64,000 nucleotides of DNA from Inmirania thermothiophila (lineage in GTDB: Bacteria; Pseudomonadota; Gammaproteobacteria; DSM-100275), in NCBI RefSeq assembly GCF_003751635.1, contig NZ_RJVI01000002.1:526528-590527 (forward strand), written 5' to 3'. The translations under genes were made by a program, and so were the position numbers. This document shows positions 27,283-36,573 of this stretch, piece after piece. The notes under the pieces are model-generated. The model made no database searches and was not told the DNA's origin. It saw only the letters and a list, made by a program, of their open reading frames with translations. The stretch's first letter is position 1. Each line of letters opens with the position of its first letter.

Positions 27283-27825
27283 TCAGGCGAGCCGCTTGGT
27301 CAGCGCCAGGCGCTGGCCCGGCGCGAACCCGCAGCGCTCGAGGAACGCCCCCAGCGCGCGCTCGTTCCACGCGATCTCGGTGCGCACGGTCTCCACCCGC
27401 AGCGCCGCGAGATTGGCGAGCAGCTGCGACAGCAGGGCGTACCCGACCCCGCGCCGCACGTAGGCGGGGTCCACCCCGAGGGTGTCGATCACGGCGGCGG
27501 TGTCGGTGCGCCCGAACTCGCCGTAGTCCACCCGCGCCATGACGAAGCCTGCGATCTCGCCCTCCTGCTCGGCCACCAGCGAGACGCGCACGCCCGACTC
27601 GTCCAGCGCCTCGCGCACCTTGCGCCGGTAGTAGGCGCTGCGGTCGCAGCCGGTGATCCGCCGGTCGATGCGCACCAGCGCCGGCAGGTCCTCGGCGCGC
27701 AGGGTGCGGACCGGGATGCGGTCGCGCGCCAGCGCCTCGAAGTCGTCGCCGGAGGGATCGCTGTAGTCCGGCTCGCCCTCGAACCGGCCCAGCATCTCCT
27801 GCGTCGTCGATCCTCCGTTGGCCAT
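27283..27825 (-). CDS. GNAT family N-acetyltransferase (first of a tandem pair)
   Basis: A 180-residue protein with a GNAT fold in its C-terminal ~145 residues. The acetyl-CoA-binding loop is the segment DPAYVRRGVGYALLSQL, and IPVRTLRAEDLPALVRID opens the domain. About 35 N-terminal residues precede the domain. It shares the overall pattern with the next GNAT gene, 12 bases upstream, suggesting a duplication followed by divergence. A GNAT gene (badL) also occurs in the Rhodopseudomonas benzoate cluster, and GNATs (Pat, KatA) acetylate benzoate-CoA ligase there. The substrate is unknown here. Confidence 0.75.
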   Translation of the reverse strand: MANGGSTTQEMLGRFEGEPDYSDPSGDDFEALARDRIPVRTLRAEDLPALVRIDRRITGCDRSAYYRRKVREALDESGVRVSLVAEQEGEIAGFVMARVDYGEFGRTDTAAVIDTLGVDPAYVRRGVGYALLSQLLANLAALRVETVRTEIAWNERALGAFLERCGFAPGQRLALTKRLA

Positions 27826-27837
27826 CGCCCCTCCCCC

Positions 27838-28299
27838 TCAGAAGTCGTGCCCGGCGGTGCCGCGCTCGAGCACCAGCCGCGGCGCCAGCGAGAACCCGTG
27901 CCGCGCGAAGAAGTCGAGCAGCCCCGGCCGGTTCCACTCCACCTGGGTGCGCAGCTCCACCGCGCCCCGCGCCCGCAGCGCCTCCTCCAGCGCCGCAAGG
28001 AGCGCGGCGCCGACCCCGCGCCCGCGCCGGCCCGGCTCGACGCTCACCGCATCCAGCACCCCGACGCGCTCGGTGCCACCGAACTCGCCCTGGAGCAGCC
28101 GCGCGAGCAGAAAGCCCACCAGGCGCCCGTCGGCCTCCGCCCCCAGCGAGACGAAGGCCTCGGGATCGGCGCCCATGGCCGCGAAGCGCTTCTCAAAGAA
28201 GCCGCGGCGCGCCGCGCCTCCCTCCGCCCCGCCGATGGCCACCACCGCCTCCAGGTCGCCCTCGGCGAGCGGCCGGATCGTCACCCCGTTGTCCGACAT
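27838..28299 (-). CDS. GNAT family N-acetyltransferase (second of a tandem pair)
   Basis: A 153-residue GNAT protein. VTIRPLAEGDLEAVVAI opens the fold and SVEPGRRGRGVGAALLAALEE is the acetyl-CoA-binding loop. Both this protein and its neighbour have a V-x-D-x-(V/L)-x-V-(D/E)-P-x2-R-R-G-x-G pattern and a similar C-terminal FF/FLERCGF-like ending, so they are probably paralogues. It is 18 bases downstream of the ferredoxin gene in the bcr unit. The function is unassigned; protein lysine acetylation of the ligase or reductase is one testable idea. Confidence 0.75.
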   Translation of the reverse strand: MSDNGVTIRPLAEGDLEAVVAIGGAEGGAARRGFFEKRFAAMGADPEAFVSLGAEADGRLVGFLLARLLQGEFGGTERVGVLDAVSVEPGRRGRGVGAALLAALEEALRARGAVELRTQVEWNRPGLLDFFARHGFSLAPRLVLERGTAGHDF

Positions 28300-28317
28300 C
28301 CCAGGCCTCCCCCGCCC

Positions 28318-29428
<1,111 letters not shown>

Positions 29429-29430
29429 GG

Positions 29431-30741
29431 TCACGCCTCCACGGCGCGGCGGGCGAACTCGGCCGCCCCCAGCGCCCCGGTGTAGATGGAATCGGGGTTG
29501 ATGTTGATCTTCACGTCGCCGTAGTTCTCCTTCACCAGCTTCCTGAGCTCGCGCACAGCGGCCTCGTTCTTGGCCACGCCCCCGGTGAAGGTGAACTCGT
29601 TCTGCACCCCGCCCGCGCGCGAGAGGATCGACATCGCGCGCAGGATGATGGCGCGGTGCAGGCCCGCCAGGATGTCCTCGCGCCGCTCGCCGAGGGCCAG
29701 GCGGTCGCGCAGCTCGGCGCCGGCGAACACGGTGCAGGTGGAGTTGATGCGGATGGTCTTCTTCGCCTGCATGGCGAGGGGGCCCAGCTCGTGCAGGCCG
29801 AGGTTCATCTCGTCCGCGATGTAGCCGAGATAGCGCCCGCACCCTGCGGCACAGCGGTCGTTCATCTGGAAGTTGACGACGATGCCGTTCTCGTCCACCT
29901 GGATGCCCTTGGTGTCCTGGCCGCCGATGTCGAGCACGGTGCGGGTCCCCGGGTACATCAGGTGCGCGCCGAGGCCGTGGCAGAGGATCTCGGAGCGGAT
30001 GTGCTCCTTGGAGAAGGGCAGGCGCACGCGGCCGTAGCCCGTGCCCACCACGTAGCCCTCCTCGAGCTCCACCGCGAGCGCCCGCTCCACCGCCGCACGC
30101 ACCGCCTCGTGGTCGGCGTGGACCCCGCCCTCGGCGAGGACCCGCCCCAGCGCGCGCAGGAACTTGCCGCCGATGTCCCCGGCCGGGGGCCGGTTCTCCA
30201 CCTCGATGATGGATTTGTCGTAGACGTTGAGGAGGGGATCGAAGGGCAGCCCGGCCTCGCGCGCCACCTCCTCGGCCCGCTGCATGTAGCGCGAGCCGGC
30301 GATGTCGCGGAAGAAGTCGGACTTGCGCTCGGCGCCGGGGGCGTAGAGGTGCTCGGCGTCGGCGCGCAGCCGGCCGAAGATCTCCTCCAGCGCCTCCGCC
30401 ATGGCCTTGCGCAGGTCCTCGTGGCGGTCGTGCTCGGCGTTGGCGAGGCAGGTCCGCTCCAGGTCCTCGAGCTGCTCCAGGAACTGCTCGAGGCGGAAGT
30501 TGCGCTCGAGCCCCTCGAGCACCCCCTCGGCCGCCCCCGCAAGCGCCGCCTCCTCCGCCAGCGCACGCCGCACCAGGGTCAGCCGGGCGTCGATGAGGGC
30601 CTCCTGCTTGGCCACCGCGCTCGCGGTGTCGTAGTTGGAGCGCGAGTTGGTGATGCCGCGCCCCAGGACCTCGCCCTTGCCGTCCATCACCACCGCCTTG
30701 GTGGTGGTGGAGCCGAGGTCGATGCCGATGTAGCACTTCAT
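29431..30741 (-). CDS. bcrA: Benzoyl-CoA reductase subunit A (ATPase/activator subunit)
   Basis: A 436-residue ASKHA-fold ATPase subunit. [15 protein letters not shown] opens the nucleotide fold; [11 protein letters not shown] and [12 protein letters not shown] are the later phosphate and adenosine motifs. Cysteines C297, C301 and C336 ([24 protein letters not shown]) lie at the cluster-binding site between A and D. An insertion of about 150 residues (about 60-210), compared with BcrD, explains the greater length. The ATG at 30741 was chosen for the GAGGAGGA site. It follows bcrB by 13 bases. Confidence 0.96.
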   Translation of the reverse strand: MKCYIGIDLGSTTTKAVVMDGKGEVLGRGITNSRSNYDTASAVAKQEALIDARLTLVRRALAEEAALAGAAEGVLEGLERNFRLEQFLEQLEDLERTCLANAEHDRHEDLRKAMAEALEEIFGRLRADAEHLYAPGAERKSDFFRDIAGSRYMQRAEEVAREAGLPFDPLLNVYDKSIIEVENRPPAGDIGGKFLRALGRVLAEGGVHADHEAVRAAVERALAVELEEGYVVGTGYGRVRLPFSKEHIRSEILCHGLGAHLMYPGTRTVLDIGGQDTKGIQVDENGIVVNFQMNDRCAAGCGRYLGYIADEMNLGLHELGPLAMQAKKTIRINSTCTVFAGAELRDRLALGERREDILAGLHRAIILRAMSILSRAGGVQNEFTFTGGVAKNEAAVRELRKLVKENYGDVKININPDSIYTGALGAAEFARRAVEA

Positions 30742-30754
30742 CGCCCCATCCTCC

Positions 30755-32065
30755 TCACGCGGCGGCGCCGGCGGCACGCCGCTTCTGGTCGATCATCTGG
30801 AAGTAGCTCTCGAGCCGGTTCTTGACGTTGGCGTAGGAGAAGTAGCGCGGATCGACGAGATCGGTCTCGATGAAGGCCGCGGGCTTACCGGTGCGCTTCT
30901 CCACCTCGCGCATCATCATGAGCTGGCCCGCGGAGAAGCTGTTGCAGCTCTTGATGGAGTTGATGAGGAGGCCGTCGGCCTGGTACTCCTCGATGTACTG
31001 CACCAGCATGTCCACCCGCTGCGGGAGGTTGCGGTTGGTGTAGCAGCCGAGGCAGTACTCGGCCAGCGACTCCAGGGGCTTGTCCGGGTCGTGGCGGAAG
31101 CCGAGGTCGTAGACGCCGCCCACCTTGGTGTAGGTGCTGGCCACCACCACCGCGCCTTCCTCGTAGAAGATCTTCCAGAACTCGCGGAAGTTGGTCCAGT
31201 TGGGCGGCCCCTCCACCACGAGGCGGTAGCGCTCCTCCTCCATCTCGCCCTCCGGCGTGATGGGATGCTGGCCCTTGCGGAGCCGCTCCTCGATCTCGCC
31301 CCGCAGCATCTCGTAGTACTCGGTGGCGTCCTTGGTGCCGCGGAAGGCGGTGAAGATCGGGCCGATGTAGTAGACGCCGCCGAAGTAGGCGTCGATGGGC
31401 GAGGGCCTGTTCTTGGCGCTCTCCAGCACCCACACGAGGTTGTCCTCGGCCTTGGCCGACTCGCGCAGGTACTCGCGCAGGCGGTCGATGTCGAACTTCA
31501 CCCCGCTCACCTTCTCCATCGCGGGGATCACCTCCTCCCGGAGCTGCTTGACCACGTACTTGACCATCTCCGGGGTGATCCTGCCGTCGCCCTGGTACGG
31601 GATGTGCAGCATCACGGTCGGGCACTTGTACTCGTGGCGCAGCAGCTCGAACCACTTCATGAAGGTGAAGCAGCCGGTGTAGGACAGGAGCAGCAGGTCG
31701 GGCGGCGGCAGCGGCTTGCCGTTGGGGGCGATGTTGCCCTTGCCCATCATGCCGATGTCGGCCTTGACGTAGGTGCAGACGTCCTCCGAGTGGCCGCGCT
31801 TCTCGGCGTCCATGATCATGGCGCCGCTCTTCTTCCGCAGGCCGTTCTGGATCGCGTTGATCTCCGGCAGGTTGTTGAGCATGTCGAAGCACATCACCAG
31901 CTCGTTCAGGTTGCCGGGCACGAAGGTGGAGACCACCTTGCGCCCGGTCTCCGGGGCGCTGGTGAGCGCCTCGTAGTTGCGGGCGATCATCTCCTTCTGC
32001 TTGAGCATCGAAGGCTCTTTGACCACCTCCGGCTTGCCGTCGATGCGGGTCGTGTCGCTGCTCAT
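30755..32065 (-). CDS. bcrB: Benzoyl-CoA reductase subunit B
   Basis: A 436-residue subunit of the BcrBC substrate-binding module, in the HgdB/2-hydroxyacyl-CoA dehydratase superfamily. Cysteines in [17 protein letters not shown] and SCNSFSAGQ are candidates for the active-site [4Fe-4S] clusters. Together with BcrC it binds benzoyl-CoA and carries out the Birch-like two-electron ring reduction. GGAGGAGAG precedes the ATG. There is a 72-base gap after bcrC, without an obvious signal. Confidence 0.96.
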   Translation of the reverse strand: MSSDTTRIDGKPEVVKEPSMLKQKEMIARNYEALTSAPETGRKVVSTFVPGNLNELVMCFDMLNNLPEINAIQNGLRKKSGAMIMDAEKRGHSEDVCTYVKADIGMMGKGNIAPNGKPLPPPDLLLLSYTGCFTFMKWFELLRHEYKCPTVMLHIPYQGDGRITPEMVKYVVKQLREEVIPAMEKVSGVKFDIDRLREYLRESAKAEDNLVWVLESAKNRPSPIDAYFGGVYYIGPIFTAFRGTKDATEYYEMLRGEIEERLRKGQHPITPEGEMEEERYRLVVEGPPNWTNFREFWKIFYEEGAVVVASTYTKVGGVYDLGFRHDPDKPLESLAEYCLGCYTNRNLPQRVDMLVQYIEEYQADGLLINSIKSCNSFSAGQLMMMREVEKRTGKPAAFIETDLVDPRYFSYANVKNRLESYFQMIDQKRRAAGAAA

Positions 32066-32137
32066 GCCTCTCTCCTCCCGGGGCCTGCGCCCCGCTCCCG
32101 TGCCTGTGCCGTCCCGCAGCCCCGGCCGCCCGACGCC

Positions 32138-33310
32138 TCAGCTCCCCGTGTCACCCCACAGCTTGATGGAGTCGGCGAAGGTGCCGGCCTGCTCGCGGAT
32201 GGGCTGCATCTGCCCCGAGTTCTCCGCGTACTTGAAGGAGATGTACGGGACCCCGTGCTCCTTGAGCCGATCGGCCAGCATCGGCCGCTCCAGCAGCGCC
32301 GGATCGCAGAAGGAGGGGGCAGCGAAGATCACGCCCTCGGCCCCGCGCCGCCGGATCTGCTCCAGCAGGTAGCGGCCCTTGTCCTCCTCGCGCTCGGTGT
32401 ACTTGGCGGCGGTGTCCACCGAGTGGTGGAGGAAGGCACGCGCCAGGTTCTCGATGGGATCCCCCTCCACCGGCACGTCCTCGCGCAGCCAGCGCGTGAC
32501 GAGGATGTAGTCGTCGTCCACCACGTAGCAGCCGGCCATCTCGATGGACTTGATGAGCCCCAGCGGCGGCTGCTCGCAGAACGAGCCGTTGAGGACGATG
32601 CGCACGTTGTCGCGCATCGGCCGCTCCTCCTCGCGCACCGCCGCCATGTAGGCCCGCAGCATCTCGCTGTGCTCCTCCACCGGCAGCACCATGCCGGCGC
32701 GAAGCAGCAGGTAGGCCTCGTAGGTGGGCACGCGCCAGGGCTCGGCCGCGCGCAGGTCGTAGAGCTCGCGCACGAGACGGCGGTTCTCGTTGTAGAGGGC
32801 GATGGACCGGCGCAGGGCCTCGTCGGTGATTTCGCGCCCCCCGAGGGCCTCGAGGCCGCGCTTGAGCTCGTGCAGCTCCTCGACGTAGTAGGCCCCGCCG
32901 ATCTCGTCGCGGTAGTTCTGCGGCACGTCGAAGTAGCGCACGTACATCTCGGGGAACATCATCTTGAAGATCCCCGAAAGGTTGCGGATGACGTCGCAGA
33001 TGCTCGGGAAGAGCATGCCGTCGACGAAGTCCAGCCGCTTGGTGATGGCGAGCTCGATGGTCGAGCGCGGGATGCGGCAGATGTAGCTCTGGTAGTACGC
33101 ATCGCCGTGGATGACCTCGAGCTGGTCGCCACCGCCGAAGATCCCCAGCGGCAGCATGCCCGCGGCGTGGATGATCTCGCGCGGGACGTAGATGGGCATG
33201 AAGCCGATCACCTTGCGGCCCGGCTCGGCCGCCTTCCACTCCCGTGCGGCGGTGAAGTCGAGGTCCTCGTAGAGGGCCTCACAACGGCGGATGATCTCTG
33301 CGCTCGACAT
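32138..33310 (-). CDS. bcrC: Benzoyl-CoA reductase subunit C
   Basis: A 390-residue HgdB-family subunit, paired with BcrB. PIYVPREIIHAAGMLPLGIFGGGDQLEV is the family opening. Cysteine-containing segments SYICRIPRS, FPSICDVIRN and NGSFCEQPP are potential cluster ligands. The enzyme is oxygen-sensitive and cytoplasmic. The ATG at 33310 overlaps nothing but lies only 2 bases beyond the dch stop; GGGAGAA gives the ribosome site. The frame is open far upstream through dch, which is only coding in another frame. Confidence 0.96.
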   Translation of the reverse strand: MSSAEIIRRCEALYEDLDFTAAREWKAAEPGRKVIGFMPIYVPREIIHAAGMLPLGIFGGGDQLEVIHGDAYYQSYICRIPRSTIELAITKRLDFVDGMLFPSICDVIRNLSGIFKMMFPEMYVRYFDVPQNYRDEIGGAYYVEELHELKRGLEALGGREITDEALRRSIALYNENRRLVRELYDLRAAEPWRVPTYEAYLLLRAGMVLPVEEHSEMLRAYMAAVREEERPMRDNVRIVLNGSFCEQPPLGLIKSIEMAGCYVVDDDYILVTRWLREDVPVEGDPIENLARAFLHHSVDTAAKYTEREEDKGRYLLEQIRRRGAEGVIFAAPSFCDPALLERPMLADRLKEHGVPYISFKYAENSGQMQPIREQAGTFADSIKLWGDTGS

Positions 33311-33312
33311 GG

Positions 33313-34080
33313 TCAACGGTTCTCCCACTGTGCGGGACGTTTCTCGAGGAAGGCGCGCAGCCCCTCGACGGCATCGTGGGTGGACATCAAACCATCCAGG
33401 TAGAGGCGCTCGACCCGCTCGAGCTTCTCCTTGATGCGCTCGACGGTCTGCATGCGCGCGGCCTGCACCGCGTAGCGCAGGGCCGCGGCACTCTTGGGCG
33501 CGAGGTGGCGGTCGAACCAGGCCAGCGCCGCCGCCTCCGGGTCCTCCGCCACCTCCTGCACCAGCCCCGCGGCCGCGGCCTCCTCGCCGCTCAGGCTCCG
33601 CCCCGAGACCAGCATGTCGAAGGCGCGCCCGGGGCCCACCTTCTCCGGCAGCAGGCAGGAGCCCGCCGGGGCGAAGACCGCGAGCTGCATCTCCGGCTGG
33701 CCGAGACGTGCGTCGGGCGCGGCGAAGAGCAGGTCGCCGGCGGCGGCGACCTCGAGGCCGCCGCCGAGGCACTGGCCGCGGATCGCCACCAGGATCGGCA
33801 GCGGGCAGTCGAGCATGCGCCGGATGAGGGCGTGCAGCCCCGCGAGCATCTCCGCGCACTGCCCCGGCAGGTGCTCCTCGACGCTGGCGCCGAAGCTGAA
33901 GTGCGGGCCCTCGTGATCGAGCAGCACCGCCTTGCGCGCGGCCTCCCCGCCTGCGCCCGCGAACGCCTCGGCGAGCGCCGCGATCATCGCCGCGTCGACG
34001 ATGTTGGCCTTGGGACGGGCCAGGCGCAGGCGCAGCAGCTGCCCGTCGCGCTCCTCCCAGACCTTGAGCGGCTCGCTCAT
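33313..34080 (-). CDS. dch: Cyclohexa-1,5-diene-1-carbonyl-CoA hydratase (dienoyl-CoA hydratase)
   Basis: A 255-residue crotonase-family enzyme that adds water to the benzoyl-CoA reductase product, giving 6-hydroxycyclohex-1-ene-1-carbonyl-CoA. LARPKANIVDAAMIAAL, FSFGASVEEHLP and RGQCLGGGLEVAAAGDLLF match the Dch group. Its start overlaps the oah stop (ATGA) and its end is 2 bases from bcrC. The contiguous had-oah-dch-bcrCBAD order matches Thauera aromatica and strongly supports the assignment. Confidence 0.94.
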   Translation of the reverse strand: MSEPLKVWEERDGQLLRLRLARPKANIVDAAMIAALAEAFAGAGGEAARKAVLLDHEGPHFSFGASVEEHLPGQCAEMLAGLHALIRRMLDCPLPILVAIRGQCLGGGLEVAAAGDLLFAAPDARLGQPEMQLAVFAPAGSCLLPEKVGPGRAFDMLVSGRSLSGEEAAAAGLVQEVAEDPEAAALAWFDRHLAPKSAAALRYAVQAARMQTVERIKEKLERVERLYLDGLMSTHDAVEGLRAFLEKRPAQWENR

Positions 34081-35225
34081 CGCTGCTTCCCCGCGTGCGG
34101 CATCAGGGCCTCGGTCAGCTCCGGGGTCCAGGCCGCCCCCTGCGCCAGGGCCTTGCGCAGGGCGACGAAGTCGATCTCCCGCCCGATCTCCTTGTCGCCC
34201 TCGTTGAAGGCACGGAAGCCCGTCTTGGCCTCCGCCAGCATGTTGAGGGCGAGCCAGGCGCGCGAGTCCTCCTTGTTGCGGTTCCAGGCCTCGAGCTTGG
34301 GCTTGCGCAGCTCCTCGATGGTCTTGGTGGTGCACTCGGGGAAGGTGAGCAGGAGCTTGCCGCAGTACTCCTCCACCTTCTGGTCCAGCAGGCTCAGATC
34401 CACCTCGCCGCGCCCGAGCAGCGCCTTGGCCTCCTTCGCCGCCTCGCCGGTCTTGTACTCGCCGTAGACGAAGCGGCCGTACTCGTCCACCATCCGGTCG
34501 GTCCACACCAGCGGGTTGGGCACGAAGCGCCCGTCCACCTTCAGCGCCGGCACGAGGTCGATGATCATGCCGAGCCGGTAGGCCTTGTGGGCCGAGAAGG
34601 GCTCGCACATCACGCCCGCCCACATCGCCTGCTCGTTGGTCATCATCACCGGCAGGAAGTCGGTGGCGCCGCCGATGGGGGCCGAGCCGTGCTTGGGGCC
34701 GGCCTGCCCGAAGCGGGCCAGATCCTGCGCGATGGTGAAGTCGCAGGCCATGCCGATCTCCTGCCCGCCGCCGATGCGCATGCCGTTGACGCGGTTGATG
34801 ACCGGCTTGTCGCAGGTCAGGATCGACGTCACCATGTCGTTGAACAGCCGCATGTACTGGCGGTACTCCTGCGGCCGCCCGGCGTAGTACTCGGCGTACT
34901 CCTTGGTGTTGCCGCCGGTGCAGAAGGCCTTGTCCCCCACCGCGGTGAAGACCACGCAGGCCACGTCGCGCTCGTTGGAGGCGCGGCGGAAGGCGTGGAT
35001 CACGCCCTTGACCATCTCCGTGGTGTAGGAGTTGTACTGGCGCGGGTTGTTGAGCCAGATCCAGGCGTTGTAGAGCCCGTCGACGACCTCGCCCTCGGGC
35101 GTGCGCGCCGGGCGCCGCTCGTAGATGACGCCGTCGCAGACGAACTCGCGCACCAGGTTGTGATCGAAGAGCTCCCGCGGCGCAGTCCGCCGCGCCACCT
35201 CCATCACCTTGTTCACATCGCTCAT
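34077..35225 (-). CDS. oah: 6-oxocyclohex-1-ene-1-carbonyl-CoA hydrolase
   Basis: A 382-residue crotonase-family ring hydrolase. It hydrates and cleaves 6-oxocyclohex-1-ene-1-carbonyl-CoA to 3-hydroxypimelyl-CoA. FTAVGDKAFCTGGNTKEYAEYYAG and NGMRIGGGQEIGMACDF are the signature segments, and QAGPKHGSAPIGGATDFLP follows. It is longer than a normal crotonase, as expected for Oah. The ATG at 35225 follows a [16 protein letters not shown] site; 25 bases separate it from had. The dch start overlaps its stop. Confidence 0.95.
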   Translation of the reverse strand: MSDVNKVMEVARRTAPRELFDHNLVREFVCDGVIYERRPARTPEGEVVDGLYNAWIWLNNPRQYNSYTTEMVKGVIHAFRRASNERDVACVVFTAVGDKAFCTGGNTKEYAEYYAGRPQEYRQYMRLFNDMVTSILTCDKPVINRVNGMRIGGGQEIGMACDFTIAQDLARFGQAGPKHGSAPIGGATDFLPVMMTNEQAMWAGVMCEPFSAHKAYRLGMIIDLVPALKVDGRFVPNPLVWTDRMVDEYGRFVYGEYKTGEAAKEAKALLGRGEVDLSLLDQKVEEYCGKLLLTFPECTTKTIEELRKPKLEAWNRNKEDSRAWLALNMLAEAKTGFRAFNEGDKEIGREIDFVALRKALAQGAAWTPELTEALMPHAGKQR

Positions 35226-35250
35226 CGCTTCTCCCCTCCCCCGGAAGCGG

Positions 35251-36315
35251 TCACGGAACCAGGATCGCCCGCCGCGCCAGCCGATGCGCGTGCGCGGCGG
35301 CGAAGACCTCGTTGATCTCGTCCAGCGGGTGGCGCTCGATGAAGGGCGCAAGCTGCACGCGCCCGTCCAGCACCAGATCCAGCGCCCCCGGATAGAGCGA
35401 GACGTCGCAGCCCCAGTTGCCCAGCGCGCGGGCGTGGAAGGCCATCAGGTTCGACAGCCGCACCTCCACCTTGTCCAGGGTGAAGCCCACCACGCCGAGG
35501 GTGGCGCCGAAGGTGAGCAGCCCGAACGCCGTCTCCTGCCCAGCCTTCGTCCCCGAGCACTCCAGGATCACCCACTCGCTCTGGCGCAGACCCTGCTCCT
35601 TGGCGAAGGCGCCGATGGCCTTGCGCATCGCACGCCCGTCCACCTCGCGGGCGTTGAGGGTCAGCGCCGCACCGTGGGCGCGCACCCGCTCGAGCTTCTC
35701 CGGGTCGATGTCCACGGCGACCACCTTCGCGCCCAGGGCGTGGGCGATCTGCACCGCATAGCCGCCCACACCGCCAACCCCGATCACCACCACCAGGTCG
35801 CCCTCGCCGACGCCGGCCTGGACGATGGCCTGATAGGGCGTGGTCACCGCATCGGCGACCACCGAGACGTCGGCCAGCTCCAGCCCCGCCTGCGCGAGCC
35901 GCGCCTCGTCCACCGCGCACAGGCCGTGGGCCGGCACGCGGACGTGGGAGGCGAAGCCGCCGTGGATGTCGTTTCCGGGCATCTTCTGGGCGCGGCAGAT
36001 GGTGCCCTTGCCGCGCCGGCAGAGATCGCAGGTGCCGCACGGGATCACCGCCGGCACGATCACCGCGCGCCCGAGCCAGGCGGCCTGGTCCTCGGCCGCG
36101 GCCACCACCCGGCCGCTGATCTCGTGGCCGAGGGTCAGGGGCAGCGGGTGCTTGACGGGGACGCCGTCATAGTAGAAGCCCAGATCGGTGTGGCAGACCC
36201 CGCATCCGGCCACCTGCACCACCACCTCGCCGGGCTCCGGGGCCCCCGGGTCGAAGCCTTCGCGCCGGAGCGGCTCCCCCGGCGCCGCCATCACCCACCG
36301 GTAGGCGTCGCTCAT
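35251..36315 (-). CDS. had: 6-hydroxycyclohex-1-ene-1-carbonyl-CoA dehydrogenase
   Basis: A 354-residue zinc-dependent alcohol dehydrogenase, first gene of the leftward anaerobic unit. Catalytic-zinc ligands are in [10 protein letters not shown] (C41 region) and GHEISG; the structural-zinc cysteines are in [16 protein letters not shown]. The nucleotide motif is [13 protein letters not shown]. It oxidises the Dch product with NAD to the 6-oxo compound for Oah. GGAGGAGGG lies before the ATG. The promoter carries a perfect operator palindrome about 40 bases upstream. Confidence 0.95.
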   Translation of the reverse strand: MSDAYRWVMAAPGEPLRREGFDPGAPEPGEVVVQVAGCGVCHTDLGFYYDGVPVKHPLPLTLGHEISGRVVAAAEDQAAWLGRAVIVPAVIPCGTCDLCRRGKGTICRAQKMPGNDIHGGFASHVRVPAHGLCAVDEARLAQAGLELADVSVVADAVTTPYQAIVQAGVGEGDLVVVIGVGGVGGYAVQIAHALGAKVVAVDIDPEKLERVRAHGAALTLNAREVDGRAMRKAIGAFAKEQGLRQSEWVILECSGTKAGQETAFGLLTFGATLGVVGFTLDKVEVRLSNLMAFHARALGNWGCDVSLYPGALDLVLDGRVQLAPFIERHPLDEINEVFAAAHAHRLARRAILVP

Positions 36316-36346
36316 GATCCCTCCTCCTTCCCCAGCGTACGGCGCG

Positions 36347-36375
36347 ATGCTATATTACGTTTACGTAAACGTCAA
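36347..36375 (-). promoter_or_regulatory. Candidate promoter of the had-oah-dch-bcr unit
   Basis: On the minus strand TTGACG (36375-36370) and TAGCAT (36352-36347) are 17 bases apart, and the operator palindrome 36357-36372 occupies most of the region. An alternative reading is TGGACT with TATAGC and a 20-base spacer. Either way the palindrome overlaps the polymerase site. Confidence 0.5.
36357..36372. promoter_or_regulatory. Operator palindrome copy 4 (had/korA divergent region)
   Basis: A perfect ACGTTTACGTAAACGT palindrome, identical to copy 2 upstream of boxC, 42 bases before the had start. The same site could also serve the divergent korAB unit, but the best korA promoter lies 110 bases away. 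Confidence 0.7.
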
Positions 36376-36392
36376 GTCCATCCGACGGGCCT

Positions 36393-36415
36393 GGACCGGG
36401 GCTTCGGCCCGGTCC
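36393..36415 (+). other. Leader hairpin with a UUCG tetraloop between operator and korA promoter
   Basis: GGACCGGGGC, TTCG, GCCCGGTCC can fold into a stem capped by an extra-stable UUCG loop, with one bulged G. It lies between the had operator and the korA promoter. No U-tract follows. It would be transcribed only from a promoter at or before the operator; its role is unknown. Confidence 0.4.
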
Positions 36416-36482
36416 GAAATGCGTGGTGGATCCGAGGGTTGCGGTCCCGCCTAAGCTGGATTTATCGGCCGATCACGAAATG

Positions 36483-36511
36483 TTGACCCCGCCGCGCCGC
36501 CGTTCTATGGT
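36483..36511 (+). promoter_or_regulatory. Candidate promoter of korAB
   Basis: TTGACC (36483-36488) and TATGGT (36506-36511) with a 17-base spacer, about 62 bases before the korA GTG. No copy of the operator palindrome overlaps it. Confidence 0.45.
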
Positions 36512-36573
36512 GGGCGGCGGGCCCAGGCGAGGGGGAGGGGCCCCCGCGCCCTGACGCGAGGAGGAGACCATCC

